Counted from the stretch's first letter, positions 15,815-25,871 are shown. The stretch is DNA of 64,000 nucleotides from Candidatus Altimarinota bacterium (GCA_020631075.1 JAHDHX010000001.1:124001-188000), one strand, 5' to 3'. The notes: generated by a model not told the origin, from the sequence alone. Made by a program: numbers and translations.

Positions 15815-17407
15815 ATGCGTACAGCTGTTTCTACTGCCTTGGCAGTTGCTTTCCTTGGCTTAACGTCTGGTGACGTTGCCGCCCACCACCAGTCATATGG
15901 TGTTGGTGCTGAGTATTATCCTTACGATTTGATCATTACTAATGGTCAAGCGGTGGGATACTACGATTTCAATGGCATGGCTCGATACTTTGATGGTCGG
16001 TCGGTGACTGGGAGTACGCAGCTGAATGCGGGGTCTGAGTCAGTCCGAATAGGGGCGACGGTCAATTATGGTACGGTTTCGCCAGAAGCTGTGCAGCTGC
16101 AGGGAGGGGCGGCGACTGCCAATGTGACCATGCGTGGTAACTTTAACTATGTGAATGGTGGTGAAGCGCAAATGAACTTCAGTGGTGGGAACGTGGTGGT
16201 AAATGAGACGATGTCTCAGTTTACTGTGCCGACCCTGTATGGTGAAGATCAAGTGATCGATGTTGTCTTGGACGATATTGTCGGCGAACAGTTGGTGCTC
16301 GATATTCCTTCTCGGACTATTGATCTGCAACAGCAAGTTGTGAACGTGGATATTCCTGATCAGTTCATTGAAGGGTTGAATCTAAACCTTAAGGTTGATG
16401 ATGTTTTTGAGCCACAAAAAACTATCACGGTGACGACGCCTGATGTGGTCCTGCCCACGCAAGAGTACGTCTTGCAGATGCCAAACATTGAGCTGGAAAA
16501 GGAATTTTACACCATTGACATCCCTGGAGTGACAGCCCCCCAACAAGTCGTTGAAATTAATGGTCCTGACTTTGTGATGCCGAACACTTTGGTGCGAGTG
16601 CGAGAACCAAACGTGAGAATGCCGGCACCAATTGTGCGGATGGGGGACATTAATGTGAATAATCCTGATGCGCTGGTGAATGTTAAAGTACCGAACATTA
16701 CTGTCGGCGATCACCGCATTAATGTTCAGGGACCTGATGTTCACTTTACTGACCCGAACATTGAACTAAACCAAGGGAAAATATTTAGACCAGATGCGAA
16801 CATAGTCCTGTTGCCTGGGACTGTCACGGCTCCGAGCCCCAGCATTACGGTGAATCAGGGAGACTTTGTTGTGCCTGATACGATTGTGCAATTTAACGAA
16901 GGGCGGGTGATCCAAAACAGTGCTACGGTTGATACAACGCCGGGGAGCTTTAGCCAAGAGGCGATTTCGTTTGCGGAAGGGGCTGTCAATGTCAGAGAAG
17001 GGCAAGGACAGGTCAACATGGGGGAAATCGTGGTCACGGGAGGACAGGAGTCAGTGACGGTGGGCCAAGCGAATGTGCTGCTGACTGAAGGACAATTAGT
17101 CCAAGGTCAGGGGGTGCAGCTGGTTTCTGTGCCAGCGGGTTCGATCAGCAACACTTCGCAAGTGATTGTGATAGATGACGTGCAATTGCTGGGTGGTGGG
17201 CAGCAAAACATTGTCGTGAATGAAACGCGAAACGTAGTCACAAACCAAGCAGCGGAGGTAAACGTAGGGGGTGAATCGTTTGTGATCATTGAAGGTGGAG
17301 TCGATGGAATGGGCTCGATCGTCAATCAAGGTGGTGTCCACACTCACGCAGATGGTGTGACCCACAATCACGCTTACAACATCACGGATGCGTACATGGC
17401 GAACTAA
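15815..17407 (+). CDS. exported beta-strand repeat protein with His-rich termini
   Basis: Signal peptide MRTAVSTALAVAFLGLTSGDVAA|HH; degenerate short V/I-x-V repeats; C-term GVHTHADGVTHNHAYNITDAYMAN. Confidence 0.75.
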   Translation: MRTAVSTALAVAFLGLTSGDVAAHHQSYGVGAEYYPYDLIITNGQAVGYYDFNGMARYFDGRSVTGSTQLNAGSESVRIGATVNYGTVSPEAVQLQGGAATANVTMRGNFNYVNGGEAQMNFSGGNVVVNETMSQFTVPTLYGEDQVIDVVLDDIVGEQLVLDIPSRTIDLQQQVVNVDIPDQFIEGLNLNLKVDDVFEPQKTITVTTPDVVLPTQEYVLQMPNIELEKEFYTIDIPGVTAPQQVVEINGPDFVMPNTLVRVREPNVRMPAPIVRMGDINVNNPDALVNVKVPNITVGDHRINVQGPDVHFTDPNIELNQGKIFRPDANIVLLPGTVTAPSPSITVNQGDFVVPDTIVQFNEGRVIQNSATVDTTPGSFSQEAISFAEGAVNVREGQGQVNMGEIVVTGGQESVTVGQANVLLTEGQLVQGQGVQLVSVPAGSISNTSQVIVIDDVQLLGGGQQNIVVNETRNVVTNQAAEVNVGGESFVIIEGGVDGMGSIVNQGGVHTHADGVTHNHAYNITDAYMAN

Positions 17408-17434
17408 AAGCCTGTGAAAACCGTTTCAGTAAGT

Positions 17435-17470
17435 AGACCTCTCATCCTGTGGATGGGGGGTCTTTTTTTT
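17435..17470 (+). terminator. intrinsic terminator
   Basis: AGACCTCTCATCC-tgt-GGATGGGGGGTCTTTTTTTT. Confidence 0.85.
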
Positions 17471-17530
17471 GTTTGCTTGGTTCTGACCCTCGACCCAAAA
17501 GGAATGTCTGTGGTGTGGGGGAGGGTGGGT

Positions 17531-18463
17531 TTATCTGTGCTGGGTGACGGCTCGCCAGCAGACAAAGGGGAGGATGAGGTTGAGCGGGCCCCACAGGAGG
17601 AGGTGGAGCAAGGTGTCTGTGAAAGAGACGCTTAACGAAATGAAATCGGAGTATTGGGCGTCGGCCCAGGGGAAGACGAGGAAAAGGCTGAGGCCGAGAT
17701 AGGTGAGGTAGGTGAGCTCCAACAAAAGCAGCAGGGGGATGATGACCCCGAGGCGGGGGCGGAAGTGTTGCCAGACGGTGCGGATGATCTGTCGGGGGGG
17801 AGTGCTGGCCGGCAGGGTGACGAGCGCCGGCACCCACAGCCGCAGCGGCGCGAGAACGGCGCGAAGCAAAAAGTAGAGCAGGAGGGTGGCGAGGCCGAGG
17901 AGCAAGATGTGCTGGGAGGAGAGCTGGTGCGAGAGCTCTGCGGTGAGGGGGTCAAAGGTGATGAGGTCACGCTGGTGGAGCGTGAAGAGGCCGCCGCCCA
18001 TAAGCGCCATGAAGACCAGGGCGGGAAGGAGGCTGAACAGGAGCTGGGCACCGAGGAGCCACCCGTAGCGGCGGAGGTAGGCCGCTGACTGGCCCCAAAA
18101 CAGTGACCACCAGCTGTCAGACTGGCCGTGGGAGCGGGCACGGAGCAACAGGTGCTGGGTGAGGAGGCAGTGCCAGCGGAGGAGCTCGACGCTGAGAAAC
18201 AAGGCCAAGAGGCCCCCGCCTGCGATGAACCAGACGGAGGGGGGGACGTAGCCGCCGTTTTGCACGCTGACGGCGAGGGTGCCGAGGCCGATCTTGGACT
18301 CTAGGGAGACAAAGAGGGTCACGCCCCAAGCCAAAAACAGCAGCATGGTCACCAGTGACTGGAAAATTGTCAGGGAGGCTAGACTGCGGAAACTGCGCGT
18401 AAACAAAGTGCCCACCTGTGCGAGGCAGACACTGAGGAAGTCGGGCTGGGGGGGCTGCGCCAT
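17531..18463 (-). CDS. multi-pass membrane protein, unknown function
   Basis: Long ORF with about six hydrophobic segments. Confidence 0.65.
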   Translation of the reverse strand: MAQPPQPDFLSVCLAQVGTLFTRSFRSLASLTIFQSLVTMLLFLAWGVTLFVSLESKIGLGTLAVSVQNGGYVPPSVWFIAGGGLLALFLSVELLRWHCLLTQHLLLRARSHGQSDSWWSLFWGQSAAYLRRYGWLLGAQLLFSLLPALVFMALMGGGLFTLHQRDLITFDPLTAELSHQLSSQHILLLGLATLLLYFLLRAVLAPLRLWVPALVTLPASTPPRQIIRTVWQHFRPRLGVIIPLLLLLELTYLTYLGLSLFLVFPWADAQYSDFISLSVSFTDTLLHLLLWGPLNLILPFVCWRAVTQHR

Positions 18464-18466
18464 GGC

Positions 18467-18718
18467 TTACTTCTTGCCGATCTTGGCCATGCGGGCGCGG
18501 AATTTCTCGACTCGGCCAGAGGTGTCGACGAGGCTTTGCTTGCCCGTGAAGAACGGGTGGCTGGCACTGGAAACATCCAAGCGGATGACGTAGTACTTCT
18601 CGCCGTCGATTTCTTCGACTTCCTCAGAAGTGAGGGTTGACCACATCTTGAAGTCGGTGTTGGCGTTGGCGTCACGGAAGATGACGCGGTGTGATTGCGG
18701 GTGAGTATCAGTTTTCAT
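18467..18718 (-). CDS. rpmE2: 50S ribosomal protein L31 type B
   Basis: MKTDTHPQSHRVIFRDANANTDF...YVIRLDVSSASHPFFTGKQSLVDTSGRVEKFRARM. Confidence 0.9.
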   Translation of the reverse strand: MKTDTHPQSHRVIFRDANANTDFKMWSTLTSEEVEEIDGEKYYVIRLDVSSASHPFFTGKQSLVDTSGRVEKFRARMAKIGKK

Positions 18719-18832
18719 GAGCCCAGGTAGCTGCAAATGATAATCAAAAAAGTACGTGCAAAGTAGAGGCTGTGAGCGGGATGTCAAATGAGACGGCTGG
18801 GATTCGTCAAATGTGTGAGTGTAGGGGTGTGG

Positions 18833-21109
18833 TCACTCTGTGAGAGTGTTTTCGTTGAGGAGGGTTTGGAACTTGTCGTCGAAGCGGCTGAGTGGCCAGC
18901 GTTGGCGGTGGGCTTCGATGAGCTGGGGGCCGACCTGGGCGGTGAGGTCGGTGAGGAGCTGGCGGTCGGGCTGGTACCGAAAACTAACAGGTATGCCCTG
19001 GGCCCAAAGAGCGTCGGTGACTTGGAAGGCTTTGCCCTCGGGGTCGAGGAGGGTGACTTGCTCCAAGGTGATGGTGAGACTGGTGCTGGCGGCGAGCTCG
19101 GCTTGGGCGACTTTGCGCTGGAGTATGGCTTCGCGGGAGGTCTGGGTGAGGAAGTCGCGGGCGAGGAGGTTTCTTTCTGGGGTGGGGGCTGGGTCTGCGG
19201 GGGTGAGGCGGTCGAGCCAAGCACCGAGCAGGTCGAGGGGGAGGTCGCTGGTGCTGGTCTCACCCACGCGGATGAACGTGAGGCGGGGGCTGCCAGCGGT
19301 GTAAGACACGGCGGCGGGCAGAGAGAGAGGGGAGTAGGTGCCTTCCCAGCGGATGAGTGGGGGGGTGACGGTGGTGATGGTCTGGGGTGGGGTGTCGCCG
19401 AGACGCAGCCCAGTGGCTGACAGGAGCTGGGTGAGGGTGTCGGCTGTCAGCGGGTAGGGAGATGGTGCGTCGGGGGTGTCAGGTGTGGTGGCGCTGGGTG
19501 TGGCAGTGGACTGCAGGGCGGCGAGGGAGGCTTCGAGGGCTTGCTGGTCGGCTTTGGCTTGCTGGATGGCTTCGATGTCGGCTTTGGTGAGGCCGCTACT
19601 CCCGACGAGGTCGATGAAGGCGATGGTCTCGCGTTCGTCGTCATTAAAGATGGTGCGGCCGAGTTGGGACTCTATGGTGCTGATCTCGAGCTGGTCGTAG
19701 AGGCTGAGGAGCTCACGCGAGAGGGTGATGTTGCTCTCACGCTGGAGGAGGAGTTTGAGGAGGTAGAGGATGCTGCGGGCGTTTTCTAGCCGGTGTTCGT
19801 CTTGCAGGGCGGGGGTGGGGGCGAGGGCGGTGACTTCGGCGGTGACGAGCTGGCGGTAGAGCCCCGTGAGCGTGGGGGTGATGAGCTGGGGGTCGCTGGT
19901 CAGTAGCCAGCTGAGCTGGCGGCGGGTGTGGGTGAGCTGCGCGGGGGTGAAGGCCTCACTGCCGGTGGGGGTGGAAAAAATGTCGGTGAGGGCGTGCTCC
20001 AACAAGGCGCTGGTGCGGGCGGTCTGGCCGTTGGCCCACTGGGCCTGGGCGAGGCGGAGCACCTGCTGCGTGCGGTCGGGCAGGGTGGGGTGCTGGGAAA
20101 GCAGTGACAGCTGGAGCCACGAAAAGTTGTCGGTGGTGGGGGCTTGGGTGCGCTGGGCGATGGTTTCGGACTGGTGGTAGAGTTGCCAGTCTGACTGGAG
20201 GTCGAGCGAGTCGAGGGCGGCGAGAAAGGCGGGGGACTGCCACTGGGTGAGGGTCTGCTGCGGGGGCTGCGCCAAAGGGGAGCGGTTGACCCGTGTGCTG
20301 GCGGTGGTGAGGTCGTGGACGCCTTGCTGGAGATGGGCGGTGGCGGGGTGGTCGTGTGGCTGGGCGAGGAAGAGGCCGCCCCACACTGGTAGGTCAACCC
20401 CCCACGGGGACTGGAACTGGCGGAAGCGGTCGAGGAGGCTGAGGGAGAATTGTTCCCACTGGGTGAGCCACGAGAGTCGCTGGGGGGTGGTGTCGGTGAC
20501 TTGCGTGTGCAGATCTGTCCAGCCTTCGGGGAGGGTTTTGCTCTTGGTCGAGAGGGGGGTGAGGGCGTACTCTTTGCTGAGTTTGGAGTAGTAGACGCCT
20601 TCGGTGGCGAGGAGTGAGAGAGCGTAGTCGGGGAACTGGGTGTGGCTCTGTGGGGGGAGGGTGAGCGGGGTGGTGCCGTTGCTGGTGAGGGAGAGGGTGA
20701 CCTGACCACTGAGTGGGGTGAGGTGGGTGCGGGGGGGCTGGTCGCCTTGGGCGGGGAGACGCCAGATGATGGCGCTGTGGTGAACGGTGACCTGGGCGGG
20801 GCCGACCGTCAGGGTGGCGGGGTGGTCCGAAAATGGGGCGAACAGATAGAGCCCGCCGCTGGTGAGGGTGAAGTGGTTTGTGTCTGGGGTGTGGGTGAAC
20901 TGGGCCGAGGGCGACGACAAGGCGAAGAGGGTGGGCGACGGGTGCTGCGCGGAACTGGGGCGGTGGAGCAGGGTGGTGCGGAGCTGGGTGAAGTCGGCCT
21001 GGGCCTGCCAGCTGCTGAACTGGCCGTAGAGCGTGACCCCTGCCAGCAGGCAGCTGATCGTCAGGGCGACGACCCAGCGGAGGCTGGTGGGGATTTCGCG
21101 GAGTTTCAT
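18833..21109 (-). CDS. single-pass anchored protein with FecR-like beta-sandwich region, unknown function
   Basis: N-terminal TM then FTLTSGGLYLFAPFSDHPATLTVGPAQVTVHHSAIIWRLPAQGD (FecR-like strand pattern). Confidence 0.6.
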   Translation of the reverse strand: MKLREIPTSLRWVVALTISCLLAGVTLYGQFSSWQAQADFTQLRTTLLHRPSSAQHPSPTLFALSSPSAQFTHTPDTNHFTLTSGGLYLFAPFSDHPATLTVGPAQVTVHHSAIIWRLPAQGDQPPRTHLTPLSGQVTLSLTSNGTTPLTLPPQSHTQFPDYALSLLATEGVYYSKLSKEYALTPLSTKSKTLPEGWTDLHTQVTDTTPQRLSWLTQWEQFSLSLLDRFRQFQSPWGVDLPVWGGLFLAQPHDHPATAHLQQGVHDLTTASTRVNRSPLAQPPQQTLTQWQSPAFLAALDSLDLQSDWQLYHQSETIAQRTQAPTTDNFSWLQLSLLSQHPTLPDRTQQVLRLAQAQWANGQTARTSALLEHALTDIFSTPTGSEAFTPAQLTHTRRQLSWLLTSDPQLITPTLTGLYRQLVTAEVTALAPTPALQDEHRLENARSILYLLKLLLQRESNITLSRELLSLYDQLEISTIESQLGRTIFNDDERETIAFIDLVGSSGLTKADIEAIQQAKADQQALEASLAALQSTATPSATTPDTPDAPSPYPLTADTLTQLLSATGLRLGDTPPQTITTVTPPLIRWEGTYSPLSLPAAVSYTAGSPRLTFIRVGETSTSDLPLDLLGAWLDRLTPADPAPTPERNLLARDFLTQTSREAILQRKVAQAELAASTSLTITLEQVTLLDPEGKAFQVTDALWAQGIPVSFRYQPDRQLLTDLTAQVGPQLIEAHRQRWPLSRFDDKFQTLLNENTLTE

Positions 21110-21136
21110 TCACGCGAGTATACCACAAAGTGGGGG

Positions 21137-21664
21137 CTAGCGCACGTAGACAAAGATGATCGCGCGGCCGTGCCGATGGGTGGCGGTGGGGGGGACGCTC
21201 CCCAGCGGAAAGCCGTGGGAAATGAGCCGTGTGCCCGGGTGGAGGGTGGGCCAAATCTCGTTGGCGATGCGGTGCATTAGCCCTGGGAAGAGGTAGCAAA
21301 ATATAACCGTACGGTCGCGCCAGTCGTGCATGAAGAGGTCGCCGTGGATGAACCGTGCCGGCACCCCCCACCAACGCGCCCGCGCGCGGGCCCAGGCGAT
21401 GACTGGCCAGTAGATGTCAACCCCGACGGCGTCGGCGCACTGGCGGGCGGCCCGCAGGGTGATGGCGCCGTGGCCACAACCGAGGTCGACGCAGCGGTCG
21501 GTGGGTTGGAGCTGGGCGTGGGTGAGGAGGGCGTCGGCGATGGGGCCGTCGGTGGGGATGAACGGGGCGCCGTGCCGCCAAAACGACCAGACGGCCCAGC
21601 TGAGCAGCACGACCAAGGTGCCGAGCACGAGCGCGAACAGAAGCAGAAAAAAGGTGGAGAGCAT
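21137..21664 (-). CDS. membrane-anchored class I SAM-dependent methyltransferase
   Basis: CVDLGCGHGAITLRAARQCADAVGVDI motif I; N-terminal TM. Confidence 0.75.
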   Translation of the reverse strand: MLSTFFLLLFALVLGTLVVLLSWAVWSFWRHGAPFIPTDGPIADALLTHAQLQPTDRCVDLGCGHGAITLRAARQCADAVGVDIYWPVIAWARARARWWGVPARFIHGDLFMHDWRDRTVIFCYLFPGLMHRIANEIWPTLHPGTRLISHGFPLGSVPPTATHRHGRAIIFVYVR

Positions 21665-21682
21665 GGCTGGGGGAGGGGGGAG

Positions 21683-24682
21683 TTAGGCGTGTTGGTCGTC
21701 GAACTGTTGCCAGTAGATGACTTCATCGCGCTGGCGGTAGTCGACGGTCTGTGGGTCTATAACAGGGAAGTCAAGGGTGAGAAGCTGCTGGTGCGCGGTG
21801 GTGAGCTGGGTGGTGAGGGCGGCGAGCTGCTCGGGGCTGGGGGTGAAGGTGGGGGCTTTGAATTGTCCGTTGTCGCCCGCTTGCAGGAACTGCAGCCCGC
21901 AGGCGACAGGGGTGAGCTGGAGCTGGGGGGAGGCGGTGACGAGGGCGTGGTACATCACTAACTGATCTTGATAGTTGGAGAGGGATTTCGGTTTGGAGGA
22001 TTTGTAGTCGATGAGGGTGGCGGCGCGGGTGCCATCGGGCAATGGTTCGCCTAAGATAATCTGGTCGATCTTGCCCGTGACGGGGACTTCACCGATGGTG
22101 GGGGCGTAGGGGCGGAGGTTGACTTCTTGCAGGGTGTTGGCCTGGCCGAATGTGTGGGCGTGGGCTTCGAAATAGTGGGTCAAAATGTGGTGACCTTGCT
22201 CAGAACTCAAGCGGTGGTCGGCGGGGGAGAGATTGGGTTCGCGCTGGAGGTGCTCGTCGAAGTATTGCTGGAGCTGGGGGAGGGTTTGGACTTCGCCGGT
22301 GGTGTTGAAGTGGTCGAAGAACTTTTCGAGTGCGGTGTGGAGGGCGGAACCGAGCGCGAGGGAGGGATTAGTTCGCTGGGGGACGCGGAGGAGGTGCTTC
22401 CATTTGACCTTGAGCGGGCAGAGCAGCCAGTCACGCAGGGCGGTGTAGGACCAGCGGAAGTGGGTGAGCCGGTCGAGCAGCAGGGCGTGGGTGGTGGCGG
22501 AGTCGGACGCGGGGCGCTGGCTGGGGAGGAGGGGGGTGATGTCAAAGCTGGAGGGAGGAGTGTCAGCGGTGTCGGGGTCGGGCCAGAGGTCGGAGTCTAA
22601 CTCATGCCAATGTGGGGAGGTGCTGACGGTCTTGCCGTCGGGGAGGGTGTGGGTGGTGCTGAGGTGGAGCTGGGCCCGGGCGCGGGTGAGCGCGACAAAC
22701 AGCAGGCGGCGTTCTTCCTCCAGTGAGTCGGGGTGCTGGGTCTGGGGCATATAAATTTTCTGTTTGTTTTCACTCTTAGGCCATGTGCGTGCGGTGAGCT
22801 GGGGGACGAAGACGGCTTCGTATTCGAGGCCTTTGGCGCGGTGGGTGGTGAGGATCTGGACGGCGTCGGGGCGGCCGCCTGTCAGTGGTGGCAAGATGGG
22901 GGTGTGGGTGTCGGTGTGCAGTTTGAGGCGCTCTATAACAGCGGGGGTGTCAGTGAGGCGGCTGTCGGTGACCCACTGCTGCAGGGTCTGCAGGGCGAGG
23001 AGGTCGACCCAGCGGTCGGGGTTTTCGGGGCGGAGGACGTATTCCAACAGGCCTGACTGGTGCAGGAGATGCTCGACCACGCCGCTGGGGCCCAGATGCC
23101 GTGAGTCGCTGGCGGTACGCACCAAGGTGGTAAAGCTGTGGGCGAGTGTGTCGGGGAGGTCGAGCTGATCTGTCAGAAACTGGTCGATGAGGGTTTGGCT
23201 CCGCCGTCGCTGGCGGCTGAGTGCATAGACGGCCGCCGGGTCGTGCCCCCACCACGGGGCCAGGAGGGATTCGATGAGGAGGACGTCGGTGTGGGTGGGG
23301 GACTGGCCCGTGGGGATGACGTGAGCCCAGAGGTCAAGTAGCTGCACCAGCGCGCGCACAACGGGGCGCTGGAGGATGTCGGTGCGTTGGCGGTTGCTGA
23401 CGGGGATGCCCAAGCGGCTGAGCGACTGGGCGAAGAAGTTGCAGTGGCGGTTTATGCGGCAAAGGAGGGCGACCTCGCCCGCGGGGATGCCCGCGGAGAG
23501 GAGCTGCTGGATGGTGTGGCCGATGGCGACGGCTTCCTCCATGGGGGTTTCGTAGGTGTGGCGGGTGAGGGCGAGCCGATTGTCGGTGACGGGGCCCGCG
23601 GCGGTGAGAGCTTTGCTGGGGTCGAGGCGTTGGGCGTTGTGCCGAACGAGCTGGTAGGAGAGGTCGAGGATGTGCTGGTGGCTGCGGTAGTTTTGCTTCA
23701 GTGAAATGCTGGTGGCGCTGGGGAAGCGGGTGGTGAAGTCGAGGATGTTTTGCAGGGAGGCGCCCTGAAACCGATAGATGGCTTGGTCGTCGTCGCCCAC
23801 GACCATGAGGTTGGGGGATTCCCAGTAGTCGGTGAGGTGCCAGAGGATTTGGTTTTGGCTGCCGTTGGTGTCTTGGTATTCATCAACCATGATGTACTGG
23901 AATCGCTCTTGCAGGTCGGACTTGACGATGGGGTGGGTGGCGAGGACGTGGTTGACCCAGTGGATCATGTCGTCGAAGTCGTGGAGCTGCTGCTGGGCGG
24001 TGAGGGTTTCGAGGTGTTGCCAGACGGTGAGACACTCGAGCGTGCGGGCGAGTTTTTCTGTGTGTTTTTTGCGTTCGGCTGGTTTTTCGTCACCGGCTTG
24101 GTGCTCTTTTTGTTTACGTTTGTAGAAATTGCTGGGGTTGGCTTGGAAATCGGCTTCGGCGGCCCGGGTGATGTGCTGGCGGGCTTGGTCGGGGGTGAAG
24201 CCTTCGCGTTTGAGAGCGGAGAGCCAGCTGAAAAATGACCGCTGCCACAGATAGGGGTCGCCAAACGGGCGGAGGGGAGACTGGGCGGAGAGGGTGTCGA
24301 TGATCTGGCGGTAGAACAACGTGCGGTCGAGGTCGCTGGCGATCTGCCGTGGGCCACGGAGGGGCCAGAACTCTTCGGGGTACTCGGCCATGACCCAGTC
24401 GCAGAAGCTGTGGAAGGTGCGGATCATCACCCGATGGGCGGCGGGGCCGACGTGACGCGCGAGGCGCTGGCGCATGGCGACGGCGCCTGCGTCGGTGTAG
24501 GTGAGGCAGAGGATCTCTGTCGGGAGGGTGTCGGTGGATTGCAAAAGGTGGACGATGCGGGCCGTCAGCAGGTGGGTCTTGCCTGTGCCTGGGCCAGCGA
24601 CCACCATGACGGGGCCTTGGGTGGTTTCGACGGCGAGGCGTTGCTGGGGGTTGAGTTGACTCAAGATGTCTTTAGACTCCAT
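21683..24682 (-). CDS. UvrD/PcrA-like superfamily 1 helicase with C-terminal PD-(D/E)XK (RecB-like) nuclease domain
   Basis: LNPQQRLAVETTQGPVMVVAGPGTGKT, DEYQDTN, GDDDQAIYRFQGA, THRAKGLEYEAVFV, GKIDQIILGE...LIDYKSSK. Confidence 0.93.
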   Translation of the reverse strand: MESKDILSQLNPQQRLAVETTQGPVMVVAGPGTGKTHLLTARIVHLLQSTDTLPTEILCLTYTDAGAVAMRQRLARHVGPAAHRVMIRTFHSFCDWVMAEYPEEFWPLRGPRQIASDLDRTLFYRQIIDTLSAQSPLRPFGDPYLWQRSFFSWLSALKREGFTPDQARQHITRAAEADFQANPSNFYKRKQKEHQAGDEKPAERKKHTEKLARTLECLTVWQHLETLTAQQQLHDFDDMIHWVNHVLATHPIVKSDLQERFQYIMVDEYQDTNGSQNQILWHLTDYWESPNLMVVGDDDQAIYRFQGASLQNILDFTTRFPSATSISLKQNYRSHQHILDLSYQLVRHNAQRLDPSKALTAAGPVTDNRLALTRHTYETPMEEAVAIGHTIQQLLSAGIPAGEVALLCRINRHCNFFAQSLSRLGIPVSNRQRTDILQRPVVRALVQLLDLWAHVIPTGQSPTHTDVLLIESLLAPWWGHDPAAVYALSRQRRRSQTLIDQFLTDQLDLPDTLAHSFTTLVRTASDSRHLGPSGVVEHLLHQSGLLEYVLRPENPDRWVDLLALQTLQQWVTDSRLTDTPAVIERLKLHTDTHTPILPPLTGGRPDAVQILTTHRAKGLEYEAVFVPQLTARTWPKSENKQKIYMPQTQHPDSLEEERRLLFVALTRARAQLHLSTTHTLPDGKTVSTSPHWHELDSDLWPDPDTADTPPSSFDITPLLPSQRPASDSATTHALLLDRLTHFRWSYTALRDWLLCPLKVKWKHLLRVPQRTNPSLALGSALHTALEKFFDHFNTTGEVQTLPQLQQYFDEHLQREPNLSPADHRLSSEQGHHILTHYFEAHAHTFGQANTLQEVNLRPYAPTIGEVPVTGKIDQIILGEPLPDGTRAATLIDYKSSKPKSLSNYQDQLVMYHALVTASPQLQLTPVACGLQFLQAGDNGQFKAPTFTPSPEQLAALTTQLTTAHQQLLTLDFPVIDPQTVDYRQRDEVIYWQQFDDQHA

Positions 24683-24686
24683 AATG

Positions 24687-25181
24687 ATGAGAATTTATTG
24701 GTTACTGATCGTGATGAGTATGGGGATAATAACCACTGGGTGCCAGTGGGGGGAACAGAAACTGGCGGAGCCGCCCGTGCGGGAGGCTCCTGCGGTGCGT
24801 CAAACATTACGAACGGTAGACGTGTCGCTGCCTGCGCGGGGACAAGCGTGGGTGGTGGAAGTGGCCGACACGCCGCGGGCGCAGGTGCGTGGACTGATGG
24901 GGCGGGCGGAGATGCGTGATGAGGCGGGGATGCTCTTTGTGTGGGGGGAGGGGGGACGGCGGTCTTTTTGGATGAAGAATACGCTGATACCGCTGGATAT
25001 AGTGTTTTTGGACACGGACAAGCGGGTGGTGGAAGTGGTGACGATGGAGCCGTGTGTGGCTGACCCGTGTGCGTCACGCGGGCCGAAGACGGCCAATGTG
25101 CAGTATGTGCTGGAGGTCAATGGGGGGACTTTTGCGGGGGAGGTGGGGGATGTGCTGGAGTTTTCGCTGGGGAGTGAGTAG
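24687..25181 (+). CDS. lipoprotein with DUF192 domain
   Basis: Lipobox MRIYWLLIVMSMGIITTGC; RGLMGRAEMRDEAGMLFVW...FWMKNTLIPLDIVFLD. Confidence 0.85.
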   Translation: MRIYWLLIVMSMGIITTGCQWGEQKLAEPPVREAPAVRQTLRTVDVSLPARGQAWVVEVADTPRAQVRGLMGRAEMRDEAGMLFVWGEGGRRSFWMKNTLIPLDIVFLDTDKRVVEVVTMEPCVADPCASRGPKTANVQYVLEVNGGTFAGEVGDVLEFSLGSE

Positions 25182-25208
25182 GGGAAAAACCATCGAGGGG
25201 AGATTGGT

Positions 25209-25237
25209 TTGACCAGCGAGCAGGCGGGCTCTAGACT
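25209..25237 (+). promoter_or_regulatory. sigma70-like promoter for tRNA-Ser
   Basis: TTGACC - 17 nt - TAGACT upstream of the tRNA. Confidence 0.6.
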
Positions 25238-25268
25238 CCGCCGTGCTCTGACAAAATATGGCAAATAA

Positions 25269-25358
25269 GGAGGTGTGGCTGAGCGGTCGAAGGCGCTCCC
25301 CTGCTAAGGGAGTGTACCCGCAAGGGTACCGGAGGTTCGAATCCTCTCACCTCCGCCA
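25269..25358 (+). tRNA. tRNA-Ser(GCT)
   Basis: Acceptor GGAGGTG/CACCTCC, anticodon loop CTGCTAA, long variable arm, TTCGAAT, encoded CCA. Confidence 0.95.
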
Positions 25359-25411
25359 GTAATTTGATTTTGGATATATTTTGGGAGGAGTGTCCTAGCT
25401 GTGTTTATAAA

Positions 25412-25443
25412 AATAGCCCCCTGTGTGGAGGCTGTTTTTTTGT
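25412..25443 (+). terminator. intrinsic terminator after tRNA-Ser
   Basis: AATAGCCcc..ggaGGCTGTTTTTTT. Confidence 0.75.
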
Positions 25444-25466
25444 GGCGTGGGGGAGTTGTTTCGAGG

Positions 25467-25871
25467 CTAATTCAACCACCAGATGCTGCACTGAAGCGCG
25501 GTGGCGAACAAACCCCATAGCAAGTAGGGGAGCTGGACGTAGGCCACCCAGCGAACGTGTGGCCAGACGGCCCGCACGGCCCAGAGGAGGGTGCCGACGA
25601 CGAGGAACATCCAGATGAGGGAGAGGGTCTGGTCGCGGAGGCCGAACTGGACAAAGGTGAAGGTGAGGTTGAAGAAGAGGTTGGTCGCGAAGGGCCACAA
25701 GAGTGCGCGGGGGAGGCGACCACGGAGGATCTGCCAGCCGACGTAGCCGAAGCTGAGCGCAATGAGGGGGTAGATGAAGCCCCACGCGACCCCGAAGAGC
25801 CACGAGGGTGGTGCCCAGCTGGGTTTGAGGAGGGTGGAGTACCAGAGGGTCATGTCGGTGAGGTCATTCAT
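25467..25871 (-). CDS. TspO/MBR family protein
   Basis: WYSTLLKPSWAPPSWLFGVAWGFIYPLIALS...ATNLFFNLTFTFVQFGL...PYLLWGLFATALQCSIWWLN. Confidence 0.88.
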   Translation of the reverse strand: MNDLTDMTLWYSTLLKPSWAPPSWLFGVAWGFIYPLIALSFGYVGWQILRGRLPRALLWPFATNLFFNLTFTFVQFGLRDQTLSLIWMFLVVGTLLWAVRAVWPHVRWVAYVQLPYLLWGLFATALQCSIWWLN

